This document shows positions 35,840-46,833 of a DNA stretch of 64,000 nucleotides, piece after piece (the stretch's first letter is position 1; each line of letters opens with the position of its first letter). The translations under genes and the position numbers were made by a program. The stretch is from Bathymodiolus brooksi (Eukaryota > Mollusca > Bivalvia > Mytilida > Modiolidae). The notes beneath the pieces were generated by a model. It searched no databases, was not told where the DNA came from, and saw only the letters and a list, made by a program, of their open reading frames with translations. The stretch is taken from assembly GCA_963680875.1 (NCBI GenBank), contig OY804586.1, positions 50,158,203-50,222,202 of the forward strand, written 5' to 3'.

Positions 35840-36455
35840 TGATCAGCTGTGAGTGGAGGGTAATCAAAGCGTGATCAGCTGTGAGTGGAGGGTAAGTAAC
35901 CGTGATCAGTTGTGAGTGGAGGGTAAACGAAGCGTGATCAGCTGTGAGTGGAGGGTAAACGAAGCGTGATCAGCTGTGAATGGAGGGTAATCAAAGCGTG
36001 ATCAGCTGTGAGTGGAGGGTAAGTAACCGTGATCAGTTGTGAGTGGAGAGTAAACGAAGCGTGATCAGCTGTGAGTGGAGGGTAAACGAAGCGTGATCAG
36101 CTGTGAGTGGAGGGTAAACGAAGCGTGATCAGATGTGAGTAGAGGGTAATCAAAGCGTGATCAGCTGTATCGAAGCGTGATTAGTTGTGAGTGGAGGGTA
36201 AGTAAAGCGTGATCAGCTGTGAGTAGAGGGAAAACGAAGCGTAATCAGATGTGAGTAGAGGGAAAACGACGCGTGATCAGCTGTGAGTGAAGGGTGATCA
36301 ATGCGTGATGAGGTGTGAGTGGAGGGTTAGCGAAGTGTGATAAGTTTTGAGTGGAGGATAATCAAAGCGTGATCAGCTGTGAGTTGAGGGTAAACGACGC
36401 GTGATCAGCTGTGCGTGGAGGGTTATCGAAGCGTTATCAGGTGTGAGTGGGGGGT
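35837..36455. repeat. 32-bp satellite, array B
   Basis: About 19 monomers of the same satellite following the duplicated unique block. The GTAAACGAAGCG variant predominates here, whereas GTAATC forms predominate in array A. Confidence 0.9.
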
Positions 36456-37050
36456 CTATATGGCCGATTCAGTGGTTCATGAGGGTCTATGAGGTCGAGT
36501 TAGTGGTTCCTGAGGGACTATGTATCGGAGTCAGTGGTTCGTGAGGGTCTGTGTGGCAGTTTCAGTGGCTCATGAGGGTCTATATGGCCGCGTCAGTGAT
36601 TCGTGAGGATCCATGTGGCCGAGGCAGCGGTTCATGAGGGACTATGCCGCCGAATTAGTGATTAGCGAGGATCTATGTGGCCGATTCAGTGGTTCATGAG
36701 GATCTATGTAGCAAAGTCAGTGGTTCGCGAGCATCCATGTGGCCGAGGCAGTGGTTCATGGGAGACTATTTGGCCGAGTCAGTGGTTCTAGAGGGTTTAT
36801 GTGGTCGAGTCAGTGGTTTATGAGGGATTATGTGGCCAATTCAGTGGTTCATGAAGATCTATGGTGCCGAGTATTCAGTGGTTCGTGAGGATCTATGTGG
36901 TCGAGAGAGCGGTTCGTGTTCAAGAGGATCTATGGTGCCGAGTATTCAGTGGTTCGTGAGGGTCTATGTGGGCGAGTCAGGGGTTCACGAGGGTCTACCG
37001 GTATGTGGTCGCTTCAATGGTTCATGAGGATCTATATGTCCGAGTCAGTG
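36456..37050. repeat. 31-bp degenerate repeat
   Basis: Repeats of CAGTGGTTCATGAGGGTCTA plus TGTGGCCGAGT, roughly 19 copies, highly diverged. The same repeat also ends array A (35620-35700). Plus-strand ORFs over it (36830-37083) come from the near-three-fold period and are not genes. Confidence 0.85.
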
Positions 37051-37567
37051 GACCTACTATTTGTACCAGCAGATTGTCTATAATTTTCAGCAAAGTGAAC
37101 ATTCCTGAAATAGTAAACTATAGTCCCTAAATCACAGCCTTTACGAATAATGTTTTTTTAAAGTATTTTACAAGATTAGATATGTCAGATTTTGTGTAAA
37201 AGATTTTTTCTGTTCTCACGAGATTACGGTTATTGAAGCCCGAAACATTATCACAAACACGTGCAAAAAGAATAATAAACTGAGACATGTAAACGCCATA
37301 TGATGGGACCATCCAAGAAAGGAAAATTGACGATATGAAAAACAAATGTACCTTTTTCCCATATCGTTTTTTTTTGCATCAGGATCGTCCATGTTATTTT
37401 AATGGTATAAGTAGTCGAGTAGGGATAAGATTGTTGACTTTTCATTATTGTATTTATCCACCTATACACCTTACACAGGTCCCATCCCCAGGATCATCAT
37501 TTACCTACATGGAACTTGTACTCTTCACGAGTGAAGCTGAAATACTGCTAACTTGAAGCTAAATGAT

Positions 37568-37772
<205 letters not shown>

Positions 37773-37801
37773 CTCTTCTAACTATCATTGTTGTATCGTA
37801 G

Positions 37802-38049
37802 TTATTCCCTTCGTGCCATCATTGTCGTCATTTTCATGGAGTAATAATAACCCTTCCACTGTCTCCAGTTTACTCCATCTGCAAATGATTTATGGTTTCC
37901 TTCCAAATACAATCCATTCAGGTTGGAATCGTGACACTTTTCATACCACCAACCACCTTTAAAATTCTTTGCACAATTAGAGCCATACACGTCAACGTCC
38001 TTGTCATGTGCAGAGAATTTTTGTCCATTCTGCCTAGCCATTGCATCTC
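37802..38049 (-). CDS. FReD gene, last coding exon
   Basis: Opens after TTTTACTTTAAG and encodes [20 protein letters not shown] through to the C-terminus and TAA. It carries the calcium-site aspartates, the last disulfide pair (NCAK and KCHD) and the WWY motif that lines the ligand pocket in this family. Confidence 0.92.
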
Positions 38050-41000
38050 CTTAAAGTAAAATCATTCGTGCATTACAGAATAATAATGTTTTCAATAATA
38101 AACTAATAATAAAATGAAAACACAAAACAAAACAAAACAAACAAAAATTAAAAAAAGCCAATTATCAAAATCGTAGAAAAAGGCAAAATCGATAATTCTA
38201 AAGTTTCAAATATAATATATCTTTTCTGGTGCCGGAATTCGATGAAGCTAGTTATGAAATGGAGTGCAACTTCGCAAGGAAAATTACTGAGGATTTGCTT
38301 AGAGACTACAGTGCGTTATGACAGCATATATAAAAAAAAGGCCCATGACAGTATCAAACATATTATACACCTTGGCCCCAGGCTTCAGTATATAAAGCTG
38401 ATAGGTAAATCCAGCAATGAGCTTTTCACATTTTAACCATTTATTTATACAAACAACTGAACCAATTAAAATCAAATTACTAAAACTATTGAAAACGCGG
38501 CTTTAACATATTTCTTCATTTGTTGATATGTATGTGTTAAATCTTTTCTATATGTAGTTTTCAAACATTTAATTAGTACTTTCAGTACTTGTAATTTTCA
38601 GTTGTAGCATATTGGGACCACACCCCCTATTTTGTATTAGTCGCTGCTGAAGTTATGTTCTCTTTTTAATTAAGTATGTCGTATATAGTCCACGTATGCA
38701 GTATCATCAATATAACAATGAAATTCGCTTTGTTTTTTGCCTAGAAATATTTGAACCATATATTTGACTCCTATAACATGCTTTATCAATATTGATAGGT
38801 AAGATCCATAGGGTCACTTATTTGAACGAATTTAAGCCACATTACTATGTATTTTGTTTTATGCAATTTACCACTCTGCTTTGGTACATAGTTGCATGGC
38901 CTGTTTCGATTTGGTATATCACCAAAATTATTTTATGTTCTTTAATATAGGATATGTTAAACAACCGTTTCGTTATGGTTTCCTTACATGAACATTTCTT
39001 TACTTTTGAAAATTGGATCCATTCTTCCTGGAATGGTAATATAGCTTTCTAGTGTAGAAAAGCATTGCCAAATTTCATACAGCAGGATATTTTTGAAATA
39101 TGAAAACATTATTTAATTCTGTAAATTGATTGTTCGGTTTCATGTATAAAAACAGTTTGAAGATATCAAAAGGGGTAATCAGAATCTGTCAATCGAAGAA
39201 GGACAGACAACACAATGGTCAAAAGAAAGAAAAAACCAAAAGCACAAACAATGATCAATAAAACACTGCACAGAAAACTAAAGATCAAGTAACTTGAACA
39301 ACACTACATGAAAATCGGGGGGGGGGGGGGAATCGGGTGCTCCGGAATGGTAAACACTTCCTGTCCCTAGATTTACAAGCGAAAGTGTGCAAATCTTAAC
39401 AACAAGATTGTAAAACATCGTTTACAACACAAAGCAGTCTGCAGCACACTGTCGTCTGCCTCTTGACTGTCATCACACTAATCATAATCGAATGATCAAA
39501 ACAAGTTTTAAGGTCAGTTTTGTATATCAGATAAATATTTGCTTATACTTTAAGACATACCTGCATTACCCTCATATCTGCCAACTGTTAGCTTGTATCC
39601 TGATTTTTCATCGCCAACTACGAACTGTTTGTACACAGCATACCGTTGGTTACTGTCAAAATCACCCATGTTTATACGTAGATTATATTTTCCTTGTGCT
39701 GTAAGGTGGTGTAAGTGTTCATTTCCTAAAATAAAAGGCATTAATTGTATTAGAATCTAAACAATTCCAGTTTGAGGTCGAGGTCAATTTGATAAGCTGT
39801 GGTATCAATATTGCTCAACTTGCAGTTGAACGTCACATGAGTTTGTGATCAAGGGATGTCCTGTATGTTTTGTATAAAACTGTATTGTGGTAAAATGTGT
39901 CCATTCATTTTGTATTTGAAATAAGAAGAAAAGAATACCACACTGTCGGAACAGTTCCAAAATACAATAAAAACAAGTGTAAAAAGAGGTAACATCGACA
40001 TCCCTACCACACAAAAATACATGACCGCACACTTTACCTGGCTTGATACAGGCACTTCAATAACAAGTTCCATGGGCCCAAAACAAACAAATAATATTTA
40101 AATGTAAATAAAAAAAGACAAAATTTTGCTTGTATGCATTTGTTATTTTACGAGTTAAACGGTTAAACAATGGACCACGAAGTGTGCCATTTCTTGTATC
40201 TACGTGTTAAACAATGGAACGTGAAGTGTGCCATTTCTTGTTTCTACGTGTTAAACAATGGACCGTGAAGAGTGCCATTTCTCGTATCTGCGTGTTAAAC
40301 AATGGAACGTGAAGTGTGCCATTTCTTGTTTCTACGTGTTAAACAATGGACCGTGAAGAGTGCCATTTCTCGTATCTGCGTGTTAAACAATGGACCACGA
40401 AGTGTGTGTCATTTCTCGTATCAGCGTGTGTTATTTCATAGTTATTAGCTGTCGATTACATTCTGGTATATAAACCAGGAAAAGAATGCATTCATGTTAC
40501 AAGCATTTGTTATTTGTTTGAATCATTTATAATATTGATTTCAAAATGTATAGACGAATGAAAAAAACAATTATACCCCCACTCATAGAGAGGGGGCTAT
40601 ATTGCAATCACCTTGTCCGTCCGTCCGTTTACACTTTCGTTAAAGATGTCTCAGCTGCTACTGGAAGAAATGATTTTATTTTTGATACATGACTTTGGCA
40701 TAGTGACTTGTACCGTGTCTCCCCTTTCCAGGCTTACCGCACATCTACTTCCTGTTTACCGCGCGACTTAGAATTTTTAATGTTTGCAGTAATGAAAACT
40801 TTCGTAACAGATATCTCAGCTTCTACTAGAAGAAATGATTTTATATTTGATTTGTGGCTTTGGCATGGTGACTTGTACCGTGTCTCCCCTTTCCAGGTTT
40901 ACTGCACATCTACTTCCCGTTTACCGTGTGACTTCGAATTTTTCATGTTTTTACGGCATTTTTTGGTAATGAGTGTTGAGATATATACAAATTTGACACA

Positions 41001-43851
41001 AATGAACGAGTGGGGGTATTCTTAGCACAACGTAGCGTGCAACATCTTGTTTCTGTTAGGGTTGGGGTACCTATTAAACATGAAACTCACAAACATACCT
41101 AACCAAAATTCTTTCTCTAGGTTACCAAATCCATGTCTGTATGTCTCCCATTTACGATAAAAATTAACACTGCCATCCATTCTTCTTTGGAATACCTGAA
41201 ATGTGATCAGTTACAATGAAATATGTCTCATCCGAAACATGGATAAACCAGTCCAAACCTGAATAAATCAGAATCATGTTTTAATCCAAACCTGAATAAA
41301 TCAGAATCATGTTTTAATCCAAACCTGAATAAACCAGAATCATGTTTTAATCCAATCCTGAATAAACCAGAATCATGTTTTAATCCAAACCTGAATAAAC
41401 CAGAATCATCACTGAATCAAAACCCGAATAAACAAGAACATTGTCTGAACCCAAATCTTCAAATAAATCAGAATCATGTCTGAATCTGCACCCGAATAAA
41501 TCAGAATCATGTCTGAATCTGCACCCGAATAAACCAGAATCATGTCTGAATCTGCACCCGAATAAATCAGAATCATGTCTGAATCTGCACCCGAATAAAT
41601 CAGAATCATGTCTGAATCTGCACCCGAATAAACCAGAATCATGTCTGAATCTGCACCCGAATAAACCAGAATCATGTCTGAATCTAAACCTGAATAAACC
41701 AGAATTCTGACTGAACCCAAACCCGGATAAACCAGACACCTGTCTGAATCCAAGACAAGAGTAAACTAGAATCCTATCTTTACCCAAACTGCCCAAACAA
41801 CGAGAATCATATACAAAACTTGAATAAACATGATTCTTGTCTAACGAACCATTATTAAACCAGGATCATCTCCAGGGTTAGCGTTATTGTTATGGTATTT
41901 AACGACTTTTTCAACAATATTTCAGTTACATCGTGACGTAAGTTTTATTGGTGGAGGAAATCGGAACACCCGGGGAAAACCACAAGTCACTGGCAAACTT
42001 TATCATATAATGTTGTATCGTGTACACCTCGCCATGGGTGGGATTCGAATTCACAACATTAGCGTCAATAGGCACAGATTAGATAAGTAGTTGTAAATCC
42101 AACTACTATACGATCACGACGACGATGGCCCCTATCGATGTCCGAGGGAGACGACGAACCGTAGTTTTACCAGTAATTACATCTATAGGAATACTAAATT
42201 GACCGTATTACCTATATTAGTGCCGAACGACTGATCATAATATCCTCTTGAACTAATAGCCCATTTATAGAGGCAGTGACGGATATCATAATACATGTAC
42301 CACTAACTGTCCACCCACGCCGATAATTCCATGCACTGTCCACCCACGCCGATAACACCATGCACTGTCCACCCACGCCGATAACACCATGCACTGTCCA
42401 CCCACACCGGTAACACCATGCACTTACCGTGCACCCACGCCAATAACACACTTACCGTTCACCCACGCCCGATAACACCATGCACTGCCCACCCACGCCG
42501 ATAACACCATGCACTTACCGTCCACCCGCGCCGGCACTGCGTATCGTCCATCCACTCCGATAACACCACATACCGTCAGCCCATGTCGATAACACCACTT
42601 ACCGTCCACCCAACCCGATAATATCACTTACCGTCCACCCACCGCCGTATTTTTCCATCTCACAGTAAACTTCAAAACCAGAAGTATTGTCCGGGAAAAT
42701 TTTGTAAACTCCACTCTTGCAAGTACTTTTATCAAGTTCACTGCAGTCCGACGGTCGGGTAACTAAATCAAAATGCAAAATTACAATGACTACATAATTA
42801 GCAATTTTATTTTTCTTAAAAATTCTGAAAAACCATTTAGCATCAGAAAAAAACCCCATTTGAATTGCCTATGGTTTGATTACATATTTACATTGACTGT
42901 TTCATTTTTTGTTGCTTATCATCCAGCAGTATATATATTCTGTGTGGTCGGGATGAGAACAAGTTCACGAATACATAAAACATTACACAGAAATCAGAGA
43001 GGAAGGAACAAGTTCACAAATATATAACAAATTACAAAGACACAGGCAACAAACACAGTAGAAACAAAATATGCCGAGTTGGGTAGGTACGACCTAAAAT
43101 TGTCACTTTGTAGCGACAACAATGCGCTACTCTTTTTTGAAATCTAGAAAGGATGTCTTCCGAATGCAAGGTTAGTGAAACTCTCAAAACATTGTGCTCG
43201 CTATGGTCCACGGTAAGGCTTTCCATATTACAACCTGGCATCCTCTTCAATCGAGAGGAAATCCCCTACCCGCTACCATGGAACGTGCTAGGTAGTTCTG
43301 TGGGCTGAGTCCTAGGAGCCGCAACTAGTACCGAATTCACGAAAAGAAATGTAAACGGTAAAAAAATAGGTTTGTTTCTTTGTTTGATGGTGTTTAACGC
43401 CACTTTCAACAATATTTCAGTTATATTGTGGCGGTCAGTTGTATTGGTGGAGGAAACCGGAGAACCCGGAGAAAACCACCGCCCTGTCGCAAGTCACTGA
43501 CAAACTTTATCACATAATATTGTACCCGTCGCCCTGATCGAGATTCGAACTCACAACATCAGTGGTGATAGTCACTGATTCAATAGGTAGTTGTAAATCC
43601 AACTACCATATACGATCACGGCCACGGCAGCCCCTGGTAAAATTATAATGGACGCGTTACGCGAATGAGTATGTTCGTGGAAAATGCCACGCTCCTGGTT
43701 CCTAAGAGAAAGCTTCCAGCTACTGTTGATCAGTGGTAGTTATTTATAGACTTGCCTTTACATTTTGGTTCCTCCGTCGGGCCTTTACAATTGCATCTAT
43801 CCGACAGAAGTTCAATAAGTTTGCTTGCAGCTTGTCCGGAAATTTTTACAT
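37802..43851 (-). CDS. Fibrinogen-related domain (FReD) protein, five 3' exons
   Basis: Exons in gene order are 43851-43762, 42762-42632, 41195-41099, 39725-39561 and 38049-37802. All introns are GT-AG and every phase agrees. The joined product holds a full C-terminal fibrinogen domain of about 210 residues, starting [19 protein letters not shown]. It passes through [20 protein letters not shown] and [12 protein letters not shown], then [18 protein letters not shown] and [15 protein letters not shown], and ends [11 protein letters not shown]. The four typical disulfide cysteines and a DKDVD calcium-site motif are present. The family includes ficolins, tachylectins, molluscan FREPs and angiopoietin-like proteins, which are secreted and often bind sugars or microbes. 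The exon before the domain gives [20 protein letters not shown]. The start codon and signal peptide lie further upstream and were not found, so the exact subfamily is unknown. The gene looks intact. Confidence 0.9.
39150..39365. repeat. Single copy of the satellite's parent element
   Basis: Contains one satellite-like unit (AGGGGTAATCAGAATCTGTC) followed by the same unique tail seen at 31141-31275: AAAACTAAAGATCAAGTAAC, a poly-G run, then GGTGCTCCGGAATGGTAA. It lies in an intron of the FReD gene. Confidence 0.75.
39561..39725 (-). CDS. FReD gene, middle exon
   Basis: 165 bp between TTTTATTTTAG and G|GTATGT, phase 1 to phase 1. It encodes [35 protein letters not shown] and [11 protein letters not shown], the central beta-sheet region of the domain. 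Confidence 0.92.
40145..40440. repeat. 44-bp minisatellite in FReD intron
   Basis: About 6.5 copies of CGTGTTAAACAATGGAACGT plus GAAGTGTGCCATTTCTTGTT. Alternate copies share variants (ACGTGAAGTG versus CCGTGAAGAG), suggesting a two-monomer unit. It is unrelated to the 44-bp satellite at 21.8 kb. Confidence 0.9.
40573..41019. mobile_element. MITE with ATACCCCCACTC ends
   Basis: Ends ATACCCCCACTC and GAGTGGGGGTAT are perfect inverted repeats. The interior holds two direct copies, about 180 bases apart, of a block including GACTTGTACCGTGTCTCCCC. No transposase is present; the 105-codon ORF is part of the repeat. It lies in a FReD intron. Confidence 0.75.
41099..41195 (-). CDS. FReD gene, short exon
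   Basis: 97 bp after CACATTTCAG, ending at TTAG|GTATGT. It encodes [20 protein letters not shown], then [12 protein letters not shown], the highly conserved Q-R-DGS-NF-R-W--Y--GFG---EFWLG signature of fibrinogen domains. Confidence 0.93.
41230..41780. repeat. 33-bp minisatellite in FReD intron
   Basis: About 16 copies in two blocks: AATCAGAATCATGTTTTAAT-type (41230-41400) and AATCAGAATCATGTCTGAAT plus CTGCACCCG-type (41470-41690). The period is a multiple of three, so frames of up to 138 codons stay open on both strands. These are not genes. Confidence 0.92.
41886..42132 (-). mobile_element. tRNA-related SINE in FReD intron
   Basis: Full-length minus-strand copy, in the same sense as the FReD gene. 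The head is GATCGTATAGTAGTTGG and the end ATATTGTTGAAAAAGTCGTT, followed by ATAACAATAACGC. Confidence 0.8.
42300..42631. repeat. 29-bp minisatellite that copies the FReD splice donor
   Basis: About 11 degenerate monomers of CACTGTCCACCCACGCCGAT plus AACACCATG. On the minus strand they read GGCGTGGGTGGACAGTG. At least four (near 42424, 42449, 42512 and 42596) contain GTGGAC-like sequence followed by GGTAAGTG. The array abuts exon 42632-42762, whose own end is GGCGGTGGGTGGACG|GTAAGTG. The repeat evidently grew by tandem duplication of this exon-intron junction. Minus-strand ORFs here (42212-42627) are echoes of the exon end. Confidence 0.85.
42632..42762 (-). CDS. FReD gene, first domain exon
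   Basis: 131 bp after CATTTTGATTTAG, phase 1 to phase 0. It encodes [33 protein letters not shown] and [10 protein letters not shown], the start of the fibrinogen domain with its first disulfide cysteines. Confidence 0.92.
43383..43635 (-). mobile_element. tRNA-related SINE in FReD intron
   Basis: Well-preserved full-length minus-strand copy between the first two recognised exons. Head CGTGATCGTATATGGTAG, B-box-like GAGTTCGAATCTCGATC, end AAAGTGGCGTTAAACACC. Confidence 0.85.
43762..43851 (-). CDS. FReD gene, exon before the domain
   Basis: 90 bp between TATTTTCAG and AAAAT|GTAAAG. Its two leading bases complete an upstream codon. It encodes [20 protein letters not shown], then CKGPTEEPK, a short linker with two cysteines. 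The donor choice is supported by phase agreement with the next exon. Confidence 0.75.
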
Positions 43852-44409
43852 CTGAAAATAATATTTGAAATTTTAACAATCATAAATCATACATCATAAA
43901 CATATAGTCTAAAAGTGATCGTTTGCTCTGACTGGCAAAGAGAATCAGATTCATACATTTGTTTTTAATAGACCGGATCGTAAGTCTTTGAAAGAGATGC
44001 TGAATGGATATGTACCCATATGAGTACAGGGAGAATAGTGTTTGTTTTGCCTCGCAAAGATAAATAAACATTGAAAGGGGATGGGGGTCAATCATTAGAA
44101 ATTGTGAGCGAAATTGGGCGGCTTCGTACACAAACACATGCTATCAATGACTATGCCAATATAGTGGTCAGAGTTGAAGACATAGTGCACAACCCGATTG
44201 GATCCGCCTCCTTGCACGTGGACTAGCTATATATAGCTTGACAGACAGCTGAAAACCCAACCTTCCCCGCGTGAAACTGGCATAGTAGATGTACTATTTT
44301 CGCATAGTATATCAACGCTATATAATTCTTTGTGATATAAGCCAAAATATCGTATGAACTTATGTTACAGAAGAAATTTACAGAAAGCATAATAATATAC
44401 AATATACTA

Positions 44410-44640
44410 GTAATTCTTAGAGAATGGTTATGCAATCCGATCCTATCACCGCTACCGTTGTTAGTTCGATTCCCGCTCATGGCAAGGTGTGCTCGATACA
44501 ACATGTTGTGGTAAAGTTTTGTTAGTGACTTGCGGCAGGTCGGTGGTTTTCACCGGGTCCTCCGATTTCCTCCACCAATAAAACTGACCGCCACGATAAA
44601 ACTGAAATATTGTTGAAAGTGGCGTTAAATACCATAAACC
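44410..44640 (+). mobile_element. tRNA-related SINE, 5'-truncated
   Basis: Lacks the first part of the tRNA head but keeps GTTAGTTCGATTCCCGCTC, the CAGGTCGGTGGTTTTC body and the AAAGTGGCGTTAAATACC end. Confidence 0.75.
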
Positions 44641-45225
44641 CCCCTCCATTATGGTCCATATGTACGGCGCGACATTAGCGTCAAAAATAAATATTTATTT
44701 ATAGGCTTCAATCAAAAAATGGCTAAGACTTATTCAATTTATTGCTAGTCATTATTATTATTATTATTATTATTATTAATTACTAATGGTCAGACAAAGT
44801 TCGAAATGAGATTGAATATTAATATCAACGGCTAGCTATAATTCGATTTAAACGGCTATTCATAAATAATTAAAGTCAGACATAAATATTTATGACGATA
44901 ATACCGCGCCATACATTTGACATTTAAATTTAGTGTAGGATGATAGAACTAAACATCACATGTTCCTTTCGGAACACTTTCCTTTATAGATAAAATATGG
45001 TTTAATAGATCTTTTGTACATTCCCGATTTGAAACTTCAAATTTTTAAAAACTTTCCTATTTGATTATAAAATTATACGTTTTTTTATAAATACATTTTT
45101 ATATGAATTATTTCCCTTATAATATGACGGACAAAATGGTACCCGGTCTATCAAAAGCAATAAAAAGGACAACGAATTTGAGTACTATTTTATCATAATT
45201 ACATATATAGTTATTTGATTAGGTT
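44641..45225. other. Gene-free AT-rich sequence with (ATT)n
   Basis: An ATT run lies at 44751-44777. Otherwise this is AT-rich sequence without a recognisable exon or element. Confidence 0.6.
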
Positions 45226-45286
45226 TAGGTTTATGGTGTTTAACGCCAATTTCAACAATAGTTCAGTTATATTGTGGCGGCAATCT
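45226..45286 (-). mobile_element. SINE 3'-end fragment
   Basis: Only the last 60 bases remain (minus strand CCGCCACAATATAACTGAAC to GGCGTTAAACACC), next to TAGGTTTAGG. The hairpin below begins immediately after it. Confidence 0.65.
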
Positions 45287-45290
45287 ATTT

Positions 45291-45397
45291 AAAATTAGAT
45301 CTCCGCACTTACTACCTATTTTCTATTGGTTGTCTTTAATCGCCGCGTGATAACAAAACCGATAGAAAATATGGAGCAAGTGCGGAGATCTAATTTT
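45291..45397. repeat. Hairpin with 40-base arms
   Basis: AAAATTAGATCTCCGCACTT at the left is mirrored by AAGTGCGGAGATCTAATTTT at the right. The arms (45291-45330 and 45358-45397) match at about 36 of 40 bases with a 27-base loop. The 76-codon frame through it is incidental. Confidence 0.85.
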
Positions 45398-45641
45398 AAT
45401 TCTAACATTGCCTCCTTCTTTCGCTTTGTTAACAAACGAGCGAGTTATACATTCGGTATAATCTCATTAGCACATGCGCCGGTGAATGTGACTGACTTTT
45501 CCATTGGCATAACCATTGGTAGCATAAATTGTGTGCGACATTTTCCGCATACGTAAATATAAATTACCGTCTTCCAATCAAAGTATACTACCGTATTTGT
45601 ACTCTTAGAAGTATCAGAATCGAAATAAATCATGGAAGCCA

Positions 45642-45757
45642 GAATGTGTTTTGAGTTTTAATATGGATTAGCGGACATTAGTAAATTTCATCCCTCGCTT
45701 CTGGCTCGGGATAACATACTGATATCCGCCAATCCATGTTAAAACTCCCAACACATC
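45642..45757. repeat. Hairpin with arms of about 33 bases
   Basis: GAGTTTTAATATGGATTAGC (left) pairs with the reverse complement of GCCAATCCATGTTAAAACTC (right), with GTGTT/AACAC beyond. The loop is about 50 bases. It is probably a small fold-back MITE. Confidence 0.8.
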
Positions 45758-46480
45758 GTATCAAGAAATGACATTACATTTGCTAATTTGCATATCTAAT
45801 ATGGCGGAAACTCAATTGTCTGCATTTTTTATATGATCTATATAGAAGATAATTTTTATAACTGCATGCATGTTAATTGCCGGAATTGAAAAAAGCCAAA
45901 TTAAATAAGATAAAAATCGGAATGACAACCGTGAAATAATCGAGGTTCCTGGAGTGTATGAAAATCCGAGGCGGCAAACCCTTACACTGGCCTTAACAGT
46001 CTATGTAAAATGTCTGAAATGCATGAAATTGGTGGAGTTCGACACCAAATTTACCAACGAATAATATGTTGTGGTCAACTTGCCGGAATTAATTTGGATT
46101 CTTGAACTGTGGATAAATTACTATTCACAAACCTTATATTTCTAGCTTCTAAACTCGAGGTTCCCATGATAAATAAAAAATTATCATTTTTGCAAGCACG
46201 CAAGTTAAAAAAATGGCTAAATTTGAGAGAAAACAACAAAACTATATGTATTTTAGCAGACGAAAAACTTTGTGGAAATAAGCAATAACTTTTAATTTTC
46301 GAATCATTGACGGACACATTGAATGTCCGTACTGTATGCTATTATTTGACAAATCTAATAAACGATCCATCAAGCTTGAAACTGCAGTCACGTGATCAAA
46401 ATCTAATTTAAATATGATGAATATTTATGAGGAAAGTACCATCAATTTCTGGATATGTTCTGGCTTTCAAGATTTATTTC
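45758..46480. other. Gene-free stretch
   Basis: No supported feature. The 80-codon minus frame (46075-46317) has no recognised motifs and no splice or promoter context. Confidence 0.5.
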
Positions 46481-46484
46481 TTAA

Positions 46485-46829
46485 AGGGATATTAAAACTC
46501 GTTTTAGCTTATATTTTTTCAACTCGTGACGAAGGTTGTTTCTTTTTAATTTAATTGTAAAAGCAATTAAAAAATACTTTGCACGCCCATGTAATCCTTA
46601 ATATCGTTAAAATATCACTTAAAAGGGTCGAAATGAATTTTTGTCCAGGAAGCAAAAATTCAATTAATGGAAAAACCGCAAGATATGACAGAATTATCAA
46701 CGAATTATGTCACTTTTCCAAAGTTTCATTGATAACAACCGGGTTAATGTTTCATAAATATCATTTATTGAACCAATTGCAAGTTTTCATGAGATACAAC
46801 AAATTACCAAAATGAGCTTTAATATCCAT
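46485..46829. mobile_element. MITE with TTAA target sites
   Basis: AGGGATATTAAAACTCGTTT at the left and the reverse complement of AATGAGCTTTAATATCCAT at the right are inverted repeats. TTAA flanks both ends (46481-46484 and 46830-46833). TTAA duplications are typical of piggyBac and Kolobok elements; which one supplied the ends cannot be told. The 78-codon frame inside is not called. Confidence 0.75.
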
Positions 46830-46833
46830 TTAA

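Noticed and set aside
40708..41025. 105-codon ORF as gene
   Set aside because: It lies wholly in a MITE with perfect 12-bp inverted ends and reflects the internal duplicated block.
41380..41796. 138-codon repetitive protein (minus) and its plus-strand mirror
   Set aside because: Both strands are open because a 33-bp minisatellite with a period divisible by three lacks stops. It lies inside a FReD intron.
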